Below the pieces are notes generated by a model. The model made no database searches and was not told the origin of the DNA. It was given only the letters and a program-made list of their open reading frames with translations. A DNA stretch of 64,000 bases, from contig JAHLEZ010000019.1 in NCBI GenBank assembly GCA_020726505.1, forward strand, positions 496,001 through 560,000. Direction: 5' to 3'. Source of the stretch: Leptodontidium sp. MPI-SDFR-AT-0119 (taxonomy: Eukaryota; Ascomycota; Leotiomycetes; Helotiales; Leptodontidiaceae). Both the position numbers and the translations under genes were made by a program. Below, in pieces: positions 33,983 to 45,184 of the stretch. Each line of letters begins with the position of its first letter. Position 1 is the first letter of the stretch.

Positions 33983-35125
33983 TCAGAAACTGACTTCAAG
34001 CTTATCCTGTTGATCGAAGTCGTACGCATTCCCATACGCCCCCTTTAAATACTTCTCTTCTATCTCATCCTCAGGTAAATAATTTCCCTGTATCTGCAAA
34101 TCCCCTCCATACTTCTCAATATCCCCTTTCAATTCCTCGGAAAAGTTAACCTCCATTGCATTCCTACCTTCAATATCAGCCCGCTTCCATTAAGCTCCCT
34201 AATAAACATCAAGATGGGAAAAAAGGACTCACCTAAACCAAGGCGCAAAATGGATCATGGCGAGCATAACTCTCACCTCTCCCGTGAAATTCGGCTTCCC
34301 ACCATGCCACAACCTCAAATCCCTAACCACCAAACTCCCCTTCCTCACAAACGGTTGACTCGGAGGTCTTCCCTCCCTCCTCCTCTCAAGAAACTCCTCC
34401 ATAATCATACCGCTCGCTCGCTCACCATGCTCACCCTCCTGCATCTCCTTCCCAAACACATGAGTCCCGAGCCAGATTTCCGTACTGCCATTCTCGGGCG
34501 TCATGTCTACGAGGGGAACGTTAACCACGAGCGCGAATGGGGAGGAAGGGTGAGCGAAATCGGCGTCGGAGTGGATGGGTTGGGATTTAGGGGGAGATGT
34601 TGGTGTCGGTGGCATGGCGGTGTTGCCAGAGATAAAGGAGAGGCGGGGTTTGGGGCCGAGGACGGAGGAGGTTACTTGTGTTGCGAGGGGGTTGAGGAAG
34701 ATGGATGGGGAGAAGTGGGTGGCTGTTAGAGGTGGGTCTTGTTGGATGTTGCTGTCTGGGTGTCAGCTAGTTGAACTATTTTCAATACCGTTGCCAGACT
34801 TGCAATATGCTTACCCCTTGTTGTAGTTGTATGGCATGTCATCACCTTTTGATTGCAACATCAACGCATCTTGTACCATTTTCTCATTCAAACGATCGAG
34901 TTTTGCTGTTGAGATGGCATTTTCAAGAACGACAAGACCGTCATGGTGGAGGGCTCTATTGGCGAGTTCAAGGTTTCTCCATGTGAGAGCTCCGGAGGAT
35001 CTCTCCTCAGCAGAGACTTGGACAATCTTAGGTAGAGAAGAGAGTTTCGCCATGTTGGAGGAAGAGGTTATGAAATTCCTAGCTTTGGTGGTGTGGACGA
35101 AAAGTCTAGAGACTCGGCTGAGCAT
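33983..35125 (-). CDS. PhyH-type 2-oxoglutarate/Fe(II) dioxygenase
   Basis: A non-haem iron oxygenase of the phytanoyl-CoA dioxygenase family. Exons 35125-34815, 34751-34233 and 34163-33983 give 336 aa. The Fe-binding triad is visible as QPIHSDADFAH (His-x-Asp) and the distal His in LRLWHGGKPN, with the downstream Arg of GEVRVML available for 2-oxoglutarate. The segment NGSTEIWLGTH is the typical loop between them. An Arg/Ser-rich N-terminus (MLSRVSRLFVHTTKARNFI) could be a mitochondrial presequence. An internal ATG at 35053 (MAKLSSLPK) would give a form without it. The C-terminal tail is acidic. Substrate unknown; such enzymes act on lipids or secondary metabolites. Confidence 0.88.
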
Positions 35126-35540
35126 GCTGTTGGACGAAGAGGAAGATATGAAGTAAGGAAGAATTATTGGGAACAGAAGATGGGATGAAGACTATATAAA
35201 TTAGCTGTAGAGTCAACAATTAGGAGGTCCAATTGGAAAGGAGGACCTAGCCGAGCTCGCTTTCGCTAACTTGTTTTGGCCTAGATTCCCGAGCCCACGA
35301 CTACCCCTCTTCGAAGACAGATCAGATGTCCATTTCCAGGAACGGGATCGAAACAAGAGGAAACAAGACATCTTACTGGGTGAAATGATGTATGTAACAT
35401 CCTAGTCATTTCAAACCGTCTCATGTCATCGAAGCTCCCGAGATTCCTTTAGAGCACGTAATCAAATCAGCATCCTGAAGATCTCGGGCTGGTAACAGGA
35501 AATAAGACAACAGTTTGATGAATTGGTAGCGCCTTCCACT
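35126..35540. other. Intergenic, no gene supported
   Basis: This is the upstream side of the PhyH gene and the 3' side of the next. No gene seen. Confidence 0.5.
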
Positions 35541-36129
35541 TTACCATCTACGACCGGAAAAGATATTCTTAGTCTGCAAACTCTTCCCCTCTGGAAGCCA
35601 CTCCATCTCAGACTCTTGCTCGTCAATCTTACCATCATCTATCACTTGAGTTTCCTGAACATTCATAGAACCCACCACGACATCACCATCCTCATCTTCG
35701 CCATCTGTCTCAGCAACAACGGGTGCGTTCTGGGGATCAAGCTCGAACTCGTCCGTCTCTTCGGCTGCCCGGCTTTCCCTCTCCTCTTCCATTGCTTGAG
35801 TTGGTGTATCAGGCTTGGGCGGCGGTTTCTTGGCCTGTGCTTCCATTTTCTTGCTAATCATTTTGAGGAATAACTCTTCTACTTCAGTGTCGGATCGCAA
35901 CGACGAGAGCTGGCACTTCACCCTTCCAGTAAAAATAGCTCATTGGCTAGTAGCTGTCCTTGATCTCGGCGAGTATCTTATCCCGGATCTCGTACGGCAT
36001 CGCCTCCCATGGAAATAAATAGGGGACAAGTGTGGTATTGCTTGTATCTCCATTAGGAGAAGGTGTCGCTTCCGCAGTGGTGGCCATTGAGAGGCTAGGA
36101 AGAGGTGTTGCTTCAGGAAGGAGGTTCAT
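35541..36129 (-). pseudogene. Small acidic protein gene broken by two frame changes
   Basis: The 5' part starts at 36129 (MNLLPEATPLPS) and leads to FPWEAMPYEIRDKILAEIK, an F-box-like opening. The 3' part from about 35917 encodes VKCQLSSLRSDTEVEELFLKMI, then an acidic C-terminus ending at 35541. Between them (about 35965-35915) all three frames are needed in turn: DSY, then LANELFLLEG, then RVKCQLSS. No GT...AG pair joins them in frame. Each change needs one added base, the second beside a GGAAGGG run. Either the gene is dead or the assembly has two one-base errors. I do not recognise a named family. Confidence 0.5.
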
Positions 36130-37151
36130 TTTGAAGTGTGGTGTTGTTCGCCGATGGAGAAGCTTGATCGAGGACTCAAACAGTTAGATTTTTTTTTTTT
36201 TATAAATATAGGTGCTGTGTTCTGGGTGCGACAGAACTCGCTTAAGGATGAGCATCAACATCCACGGTCGTAACATGGGCTAGTGAAAGAAAAGCTGGTG
36301 CCTTTGCTGGGACTCGTCTCGTCATTTCTTCAATGCGTGGAGTGAATGTGTATAATCCATCCATTTATAGATATTTAGCACAGATAACCCACATTTAACA
36401 TTCAACAGCGAATAAGCTCCAGTAACCAAGGGATTGAGAAAAGTGATTAAAGAGACCAAGTAGAATACACCTTGACTATACAATACTTGAGAAATATTTG
36501 CAAGTTTGTGAGTAACATGACTTTAGCTGATCGTGGAAATATTGGTGCGGTGGTGCTTACTTTGACCACCTACGTGATGGGTTGCAAACAACTTAAAACA
36601 GTTTTAGACGCTCGTCATTTTCAAAGGCGATTCCAAATTCAAGATTCAAGCAAAATTAAACCAGTACCTCACATCAATCTAATATACTGCTAAGAACAAC
36701 TAGGTCATCACTTAGCAGTAGCTAGAGAATATTGATTCTCAAAATTTCAAAGATATCACAATCTCACGTTCATCACCTTTCGAAGCCTGCCCTCGAAAGC
36801 TCATTTCTAGGCAATGCCAAATCAACTGCTTTTCTCGATCATCCACCGCACTGTCCCATCGACCAAAGTCTTCTAAGAAGATATGGGCTAGTCTTAATCT
36901 TTCTCATGATAGATATGCCGGTTGCATAACATGCGAATGCCGGGACTTTGCATTGCCACAAGCACCGTGCGCTTGGGACCATCCATCTCCTAGCCAGAGG
37001 GTGGTGTCGGCCAGACCACTGCATTGACTATCGTAGATATTCCTTCCTATACCTGTTGAGCACGCACGAATGGTGTCCTAGGAGATAGCATGGTCAAGTC
37101 TCTGCCATCAAATACCGTCGAGAGGGCGTGTTTAGTAGTGTTCGTATTCCA
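36130..37151. other. Intergenic, no gene supported
   Basis: One kilobase with a T-run near 36188-36201 and no credible exon. Confidence 0.55.
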
Positions 37152-37747
37152 TCAATCAGTCGGATGCCTCGGATCATACATCTCATATCCCTCGTCCTCA
37201 GTATCGCTCTCGCCTTGATCCACGATCTTCAAACTGCCTGGCAATTCCGCCTTCTCTTCTTTAACCTCCGCCCTCTCCTCTTCCTTCACGCCATCCCCAT
37301 CAACAGGCGCAAACGCACTCTTGAACCCCGCCTTCTTGAATCCAGCTTTCTTAAAGCCTCCACCACCTCCGCCACCACTACCACTCTCACCCAGCTTTAT
37401 CGATATTAACCCTGACTGCGAGTTGGCTTTCGCCTCTGCTTTTCTGGCTTTGGAGGATGCCAGGGGATCGCGAGTGAGTTGCCGCATGTCTTTCAAGCGC
37501 TGCTTATGCGAGTGGTCGTAGGAGGAGAGATGGGCTTCATATTCGTTCATTCGTGCATAGCCCTTGCTGCATAGTTCGCCTGGAGGTGTGAGCTTCAGCG
37601 CGGGGTTAGAGGGGAGAGTACGGACAGTAGAAGGACCGTACAGCCTCGCGGGCGCTTTCTGTCTTAGGGGCAGGGTTTGTGAAGCCGCGCTGTACTGTTA
37701 GCTATGTCTCTTTGAATGGCTGGAAAGGGGTGGTGTACTGGAGGCAT
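37152..37747 (-). CDS. C2H2 (U1-like) zinc-finger protein, 166 aa
   Basis: Exons 37747-37739, 37689-37626 and 37579-37152 total 501 nt in exact frame. The first coding exon is nine bases (Met-Pro-Pro). Splicing 2-3 recreates a complete finger across the junction: C-E-L-C, twelve residues, His, five residues, His, then KQRLKDMRQLTRD. This is the finger-plus-basic-helix arrangement seen in GPATCH8/ZNF804-type RNA-associated fingers. The tail has a Gly run, a tandem FKKAGFKKAGFKSAF and a Glu/Lys-rich end. It is probably nuclear, with nucleic-acid binding inferred. Introns use GTACAC and GTCCGT donors, unusual but supported by frame, finger completion and a perfect CTAAC branch site. Divergent from MCP1. 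Confidence 0.82.
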
Positions 37748-37933
37748 TGTGTTTGTCGTTGTGCTTGGTGTTGTTAAGAGAAGGATGTCCGTCCGAAGTT
37801 GTAACCAAAAATAAGGTTTGGCTCTTAGCTCCCGAGAGATCCACCACATATTAAGCTTAAATCCGCCAGCCAAACAACTTCCCTGCGTTGGCAATCTTCC
37901 AAGATTGCGAACACAACCATATCCTCGTTGATC

Positions 37934-38894
37934 ATGGATCGCCGAGCGTCAACAGCGTCGCAAGACACCTTCATATCTCTGCAGCAACTAGATCCTTCGC
38001 CCATCGATACGCCGCCAGAATTAGAGAAGCAGCTTGAAGACTACCCACCCTCTCCTCCCTCCGCCCCCAAAATATCTGCCACCCTAGGACTTAGTGGAAG
38101 TGGGCATAGTTCGGTCTATTACTGTAACTACCCGTTCATGAACTATTTGAATTTGACTAATCAACCAAGTAACGCGTCTGCAAAAGTACTCCTCCTACGC
38201 GTTTACGATATTCGCCTCCTTCCACATCACCAATACATCCATCATCCCTCTCCTCACCCAGTCCGTTCCGGCATCAGAAACCTACCTCCTCCTAACACGA
38301 CCCTACTACCAATCAATACCTCTTGAGCCACTCCTCATCACCCTACCAGTCGCCACACATATACTCTCAGGACTAGCTCTGCGAATCCACAGGCGCAATG
38401 CGAATCTCGCCCGCTATGGTGCTGCCAACCTCTCCATATCAGACCGCTTCAAACGAGGACTGAAGATATGGCCCAACATGTCATGGCCCAGCCTGTCTGG
38501 TTATATTCTGACACCTTTGGTACTGGGACATTCGTTTGTCAATAGGTTATTACCGTGGATCTACGAAGGAGGATCGTCGAGCGTTGGGCTAGGCTTCGTG
38601 AGCCACGGCTTTGCGAAACATCCTTTCGTCGCGGGGACGGGATATGCGGCTTTGGTTGCTGTTGGGGCTGGACATTTTGTTTGGGGTATTGCGAGGTGGA
38701 ATGGATGGATTCCGGTAGGGAGTGATAAGAAGGCAAAGAGGAGGTGGTGGACTATCAATGGAATTGCTGTTGCGCTTGGGGCCCTGTGGATGGCTGGTGG
38801 GCTGGGAGTTGTTGGGAGAGGTGGTTTGGAGAGTGGTTGGATTGGAAAGGGATATGATAATTTATACTCGAAGGTACCGTTTGTGAACCTCTAA
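37934..38894 (+). CDS. mcp1: MCP1 (Mdm10-complementing protein 1), mitochondrial outer-membrane protein
   Basis: A multi-span membrane protein of the MCP1/DUF1691 family, linked in yeast to mitochondrial lipid homeostasis and Vps13 recruitment. Exons 37934-38123 and 38170-38894 give 304 aa. The N-terminus is disordered (Ser/Pro). The conserved membrane domain opens with LGLSGSGHSSVYY and, across the splice, LQKYSSYAFTIFASFHITN. Later come hydrophobic segments LLITLPVATHILSGLAL, WPSLSGYILTPLVLGHSF with the conserved histidine, TGYAALVAVGAGHFVWGIAR and the last helix INGIAVALGALWMAGGL. A tandem 5' neighbour is the divergent zinc-finger gene, only about 190 bp away. Family assignment is by motifs and the helix/His pattern. 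Confidence 0.87.
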
Positions 38895-40127
38895 TTATGG
38901 GTGGATGGTAGGTTCGTAGGCTGGGGAGTTCCGAGAAACTTTTGGTTTTTGTACGTTTGCTCTGCATAGCGGCAAGGGGCTTCAATCAATTTTGCATTTG
39001 AGTTAACGAGGGTACTTGAATTTACTAGAAACTTTACGAAAGAACATGGGTCAATCTGTGGCATATGTTTAGCGGATTTTTTGGCCTCCACTGCCCTGGG
39101 TTATGCCAAGAATGTGACTTCACCCATCGACCTGACCGACCTTCCACTCTGCTACTGCTGCAAAGAATGTGCGGATCGGTGTTAGAACACCAGGTGTAAT
39201 TTCATTCTCCTTGGAATAAACCGTCTCTATCTTGTTGAAATTGTACCCCTGAAGGTTTTAGGATGGAATGTGATTTCCTATATTACGACATGAAAGCTCA
39301 TTCAATTGGTCCAAGGATTGCAAAAGGTATTTGACACTTTGGATGGATGACGAACTAGGATCTCGGATTGACTCGACGAGTATCAAGCACTCCGTAAATA
39401 GTTTCATCCAGCTTTTCCAAAGTTCCGAGATTCGGTTGCGCCATCAGTAAGGTTGGGGACTTTGGGTGCGCCCTGAAGCTCGAAAACTATCCGGATTACA
39501 GTTACCACAGTGCATTAATCAATTGGATAGATCCAAGTACATTGAGAAAATCTGCAGTTGAAATTATCTGTTTCTCACAGTTGTTGATGAAATATACGAC
39601 ATGCACGAAAGAAAGTTGTCAACAGACATGGATATCTGTGCCTCGACTTTCCAATGACTAGCTGCCTCTGAGGCTACAGTCGTAATTTGGAATGGGAACA
39701 TTGAAATGAACAACAACTTGGCCGTTCAAAGGATTTCTCACAAGAAAACTTAACAATCCCAGAAGCAAGCACTACTCTTGATTAATGCATTAATGCATAA
39801 ATTCAGAGCACATAATTAATCATCCAAACCGAATTTAGGCAATTGGGTGCCAAGACTTCGCTACCTAGTGTGAGGTTCTCACTGTATCGCGCCCCGCAAT
39901 TTTCGCGATCAACAATAGGAGTCCTCTAGCTTCATCAACAACGTCGAGGCGAGACGAGGGACAATAGGAAAACCACCTCCTACCGTAAGCGACAGCGTTG
40001 AGTCTGAGTAGAAAAGAAATATTTTTTTCTTTCTTTCTTTGTGAACGGTAAGCTTCTTTCTTTCATTCTGTCCCCCCCTTTCTTTACAATCTTTTCGATC
40101 TGCACCGCACCCGCATCCGTCGACATC
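38895..40127. other. Intergenic, no gene supported
   Basis: This 1.2-kb stretch ends in the CT-rich leader (40020-40090) of the next gene. It contains a palindrome-like GATTAATGCATTAATGCATA at 39780. No exon seen. Confidence 0.55.
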
Positions 40128-43100
40128 ATGGCCGGAACCAAAAACAAGAACAAGAACAAGAAGAACAAAGCCAATACCACGGCTCCAACCACGGCTCCAA
40201 CCATGAGCGATCCTGCTCCTGGCCCTGCTTCCGGCCCAGCGCCACCACCTTTTGCCTTCGGAGCATCCATTGACTCTGTTCCTGGCTCTGCTCCACCGTC
40301 TTTCTCATTCGACTTCGGAGCTTCGAGCGAGTCTGCTTCTGGCCCTGCGCCCTCAGAGTCTTCTTTCAATTTCGGAAGTTCGAGACACCCTGCTTTTGGC
40401 CCTGCACTACCGCCTTTCTCGTTCAATTTCGGAGCATCCAGCCTCTCTGTTCCTGGCCCTGCGCCCCCAGCGGTTTCCTTCAATTTCGGAGGATCGAGCG
40501 GCTCTGCTTCTGGCCCTGCGCCCGCAGCGTCGTCTTTCTCATTAGGAGTGCCGAGCGAGTTGGCTCCCAACTCTGCACCACCGACTTTCTCGTTCGGAAC
40601 ATCGAGCGAGTCTGTTCACGGCTCTGCACCACCACCGGCATTCTCATTCGGAACATCGAGCGATGTTCAAAACTCAAGCCATGGCTTTTCTTTCGCGGCT
40701 CCGGCTGTTGCGCCACCATTGCCCCCCCTCTACAATCTCGCTCCTGTGGTGGCTCCTTTTCAGGGAATCCTCGATTTTGAGGGGAGCACCTGGAAAGCTA
40801 AGTGCCTGAAACTCGAGGACGAGATATTGGAGAAAGGGATGTCCTTGGCACCCAGATTCGGGACCTGCAAGGCAGTCTCATGAGCGCCGTGGCTGAACGT
40901 GACACCGTTAAGATTGAATACGATACTGTCGACAAGGAAGTCAGTATCCCGATCTCAGAGTCGCACAAAACCCAGTGACTTTAAATTAACATCGATTTTG
41001 GTCGGGTTCATCTAGCTAACTTTCTCATAGTTGAAATCGGCGAAAAAGCTCATCACGGATCTGAATGCGGTGATCGACAACCTCACTCGGCCGGAATCGG
41101 ACGAAAAAGGCTCTTTGTCTGGAGGTGAAAGTAGCATGGCGTCCGGCCCCTCAAATGAGCTGGAGGAGTCCTACTCTTATCAGGATGAAGCTACTCAGAC
41201 CATCGAGAATCTTGAGGAGGCTGCCAAAGAGCGCAAGATGGATCGACGAATCGCCGACCTCGAAACAGAACTCAAAGATGTGCGAAGAGAACTCGACAAG
41301 GCGAAGATCAAAAAGGACAATGACGATGATTACATTTCTCTTGTTGAGCAACAAGCAGCTGATTTCGAAAAGAAGTACCATGCTGAGGTAGTCGCTTCGG
41401 CTGAGTGGGAGAGGCAGCTCGATGCCGAGAAGCTCCAGGTCGAGAAGAATGCGACTTACATCGATGATCTTGAGCAAAAGATGCAAGAGATCGTCGACGA
41501 ATCCCAAAGAGCCAGGAGGGATCATGAAAGACAGGTGTCCGTGATCGCAGATCTCAAGAGCCGAGTCGAAAAGGCTGAGGCCGCCGCCGAATGGCACAAG
41601 AAGGAGAGCCATGCTATCTCCGTAGAGAGCGCCAAGGTCTTGGAGCAGGAAAAGAAGGTAGAGAAGGGGTTCGTCGACCAACAAAACGTGATTGCGAAGT
41701 TGAAAACTGACATCCATCAATCGGAAAATCTCGCCCCCGACCTATTCCGGCATCAAGAGATTCTCGAAGATACCCTGGCCCAAATCAACAAGTCAATCGA
41801 CGAAGGTCCAAAGTTCAACGCCCACCCCGAAGCCTATGTCGTCCCCGAAGGCGTGATCCCAGCCGGCCAAACACTCTCCGAAGATCTCGCAGGATTTTCT
41901 GGAATCGATTCTTCAGGTGGTGAAAGCAGTTCTCATGAGAGTCTTGAGTCCGATGCTGACTCTGACGCTGATTCCGATTCGGAAAACACTGTCAAGTCAC
42001 TGCTTGATGAAGGTGAAGATTCCGAGAATGAAACTGTCAAATTCGAGAAGCAAATTACTCTTGAAGAGAGACTCAGTCAAGCTCAACTTCTCGAGGTTGA
42101 AGTCAAGGTCCCTGTTGAAGAAATTATCCAAATCTCAGCCGCTTCTGCTCTGGTTCCACTTCCTCAATATGCTGATGCTGGAACTGGTCCTGACACCGGC
42201 GCTGGCCCTGTTGTTCCTCCAACTCCTACCGGCCCAGAGTCACCTCCATACGTTCAACCCACAGTACCAACTCCTCCTCTCACTCCTGAGGTCATCATCA
42301 AGGAAAAGACAGTCTATATCGATCGTCCCGTCGAAGTTGATAGATTCGTTTTCCTGGCACCACCGGTTCATTCCTGGCTGCACATCGAACGCAACTTCCT
42401 TTTTCTACTTGTTGCTCTGTACGTCGCCATCACAGGAACTTTCTTCCCATGGTTCATCCAACAGGTCCGAGGAACTGCCCCAATCAGCACCAATCCTGTT
42501 AGAGTTCCCCTGCCTGGGGAAGATGAAGAATCTGGTTACGAAGAACCTCAAAATCCTGCTCACATGTCGCAAGCTCAGATGATGGTCGCCATCCCAACAA
42601 CAACCCTTGGTTCGTCTCCCCCCACAAATGGCGCTGCTCCAGGCTCTGATCCTTCGGATGCTCCACTCGGATCAAGTGCAACTGAGACTGTTGACCTTGT
42701 TGACCTTGTTGACCTCTTCTCACCTATTCTCGCCGACCCAGATACGAGAGAAAGCATCCCTGCTGGACCTCTATCAGCTCCTTCAAGCGGGCCAAATGGT
42801 TCTTCGTCTGGCAATGGTAACGGTGATGGCGCTCCTCCACCAGGACCTCCTAATGGTGATGGTAATGGCGGTCCTTCAGGTCCACCATATCCTCCCAACG
42901 GTGATGGAAATGGCGGCGGCGCACCTCCCTCTCCTCCAGCCCCAATCGCAGCTCCACGTTTCTGGGATATTCTCGACGATAGACCTCTCCCAAGCATCTT
43001 CTGGACTCTCGTCTTCATGTCCTTGCACTGTCTCGTGTACTACTTCGTCTACATCTCCTTCAGCACTTACATTGAACGAAACATCTGGCTGGGAGCAAAT

Positions 43101-43265
43101 AACGGTACTCGCGAGTTCCTGCACAGCATCATGGGTGCCCGCTACACCACCGGCATCCTTCGAAAGATCTTCTCCGAAAGCTGGGCTCGCAAGATCGACA
43201 GATCCCTCTTCCTCGCCGTCACCAAACTCGGCATGGAGCTCAAGACCTTCCCTATGCCTGGTTAG
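40128..43265 (+). CDS. FG-repeat-like / coiled-coil / two-span membrane protein (about 1,015 aa)
   Basis: I do not recognise a named family. Exons 40128-40939 and 41031-43265 (donor GTCAGT, acceptor CTCATAG, phase 0 joining VDKE to LKSAKKL). Order of parts: a Lys/Asn-rich start (MAGTKNKNKNKKNK), then about eight copies of a 17-19-residue repeat with core GPAPPxFSFNFGASSxS, like nucleoporin FG repeats. Next come a long coiled coil (nt about 40800-41760) with high Glu/Lys and heptads, an acidic Asp/Ser patch (41944-41985), a Pro-rich segment, a first membrane helix (NFLFLLVALYVAITGTFF, nt about 42390-42450), a Gly/Asn/Pro-rich linker, a second helix (FWTLVFMSLHCLVYYFVYI, about 43000-43065) and a short conserved-looking tail. 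In exon 1 the frame changes once near 40840 (AAAGGG). Exon 1 is 812 nt, one base short of what the coiled coil requires. Confidence 0.75.
40201..40700 (+). repeat. 57-bp coding tandem repeat (FG-like)
   Basis: About eight diverged units of 51-57 bp, each with a GGCCCTGC(T/G)CC...TT(C/T)GGA pattern. They encode G(P/S)AP...SFxFGxSS repeats. The period shortens from 19 to 17 residues in the last units. Confidence 0.85.
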
Positions 43266-45184
43266 CTTCTTCGATCTACCTCATCTCCTCAATCAATCGA
43301 CTCGAACTTCAACTCTCCTTTTCCAGCTGAGCAGGAATGGAAGTTTTCTGGAGTTCTGATTTGGTGTATGAATGTATGAAGAGGGTGATGGATGAACATT
43401 CGCTGGGATTGTCCAAAAATTCAGTCTTTGTTCCCCCTTCACCGCTTGCTTCATCATGTCTCGGATTCCTGCACACTCCACTGCAAGCTGGCATTTTGCT
43501 TGGCTGGTTCCCGACACAGAATACCCAACATCCTGAGCGATTGATTCGGAATTGTTACTTTTATTTTTCCTTTCTCGATATTCAAAGCAGGCTTCTCTTT
43601 TTTCTTCAAAACCAAAATTGTAATTTTTTCCCCCGCCTGTTCACTTGTTCCCCCCCCTCTTCCGATTTTCAAAATTTTCACTGTGCGAGCATGAAGGAGT
43701 TTAAGGGTTTGCTTTGGGAGGCTGGAAAGCAAGGGATGGGAAGGATACCCTTGAGATTTGTTTCGCCTTGGCAAAGGTTGTTTCTGCTCTGCTTTTTCTT
43801 TGTCTACGAGCATCTAGACCGACTAGATTACTTGCTTGCGCCTCGGCTGCAAAGCATCGCATCGCACCCATCGTCTCTAGAGTAGAAGGAAGGAAGGAAA
43901 TGGACCCCTGGTTTTGTTTTCTTATTCAAATACTCTGCTCTAGGTAGATCTGATTACCGATCCCGTCCCGTCCTTCTTGCTTGGGGTTCGGGTTCGACCT
44001 CTCGGCTGGAGAGGAGATCGGTACGATGCGATACGTACGATAGATCGATACTTTACGATCAGTACAGTACAAAAAATTCATTTGAAATACATGCCTGCCT
44101 GTGCCAAGATATGACGTGATGGTGATTTAGCTTGGGAATATGTGATCATGTGAAATAGTTTATGGAAACTGTCATTCTATGCTTATGATTATCCAATAGG
44201 AATTTGGCAGCAGAAATAACCCTATCAAATCCGGTCTGCCCTTCCAAGCTTGAGTGAGATGTGGAATGATTAATATTCAACACTTTCGCCAAACCTCCCA
44301 ACCCTTCCCAAGCCACCCTTACTCAAATCACACCACAGCACAGCACACACCAAGCCCCAAACAACAGCCGTGACAACTCGGCGATACGACCCTTCAGCAT
44401 ACATCCCTCCTGGCACTGCAACCCTCCAGCCCTGCAAACAAGGATCTCAAGCTCCCCTCCCCAGCATAGTCCCCAGCACTTCAGGGCCCCTCCCGCATCT
44501 CGGCAACGCTTTCTAAGCAAGCCATCGTCTCGAAGCGTCGAACAGCAGACTGTGATTTGAGTTTGGGGAGCTCTGCCAACGGTGGCATGGGTTGCTGACT
44601 GAGTGCGCCTGCATGAGATGATGAGAGGGGATTACTACTTTCGTTGAGGAGGGAGATGACTATCTCCGCTGTTCGGGAGGGAGGTAGGGTGATGCAGGTA
44701 TAGATATATAAGCGTGCTGCTGCTTCATTCTGCATCCATCGCATCAAAGCAGCAAAGCAGCAAAACACCTGATCTCGTTCGTACATCGTATATCTGATTT
44801 CAAACATCAACACCTTCAGCACCCCACTGAAAACCTTCTAGACCTGTCTCACCCTAGGTAAATACCCTGGCCCTGCCCACCTCAGCCCTGCAATCACTAA
44901 GCCCAACCTTCTAGACCTCGGTCTCGCACCCACCTGGATAAAGCTTATCAGGGAGCTGCCAGTTCCGCCACACCGTTGAAAGAGCTGCAAGCTCGCGTCA
45001 TCGATCGATAAAAAGCATCCGTCGTCCCGTTCCTCAACACCAACACAGTTCACATTCCACAACCTCACGCAACACAACAGTCGTCAATTGCCAGTCGTCT
45101 CGAATCTTCCGCTCTAGTAAATTACCTACCTTTACAACCACACATACAATTAGGAAGGAAAAGACAAGAAGAGTAGCAAAGAAA
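43266..45184. other. Intergenic, no gene supported
   Basis: A 1.9-kb stretch. Several longish frames run through 43340-43890 and 44230-44820 on both strands, but none has a domain, and composition is pyrimidine-tract rich. The last 150 bases look like the DUF4336 gene leader. Confidence 0.5.

Noticed and set aside
34214..34729. A 171-codon plus-strand frame over the PhyH gene
   Set aside because: Antisense shadow of the Fe-binding exon.
43337..43885. A 182-codon frame downstream of the FG-like protein gene
   Set aside because: Homopolymer-rich composition, no domain and no plausible splice extension; more like 3' UTR.
43980..44020. GGTTCGAC-like sequence suggestive of a tRNA B box
   Set aside because: No matching A box, acceptor stem or T-stem pairing could be seen.
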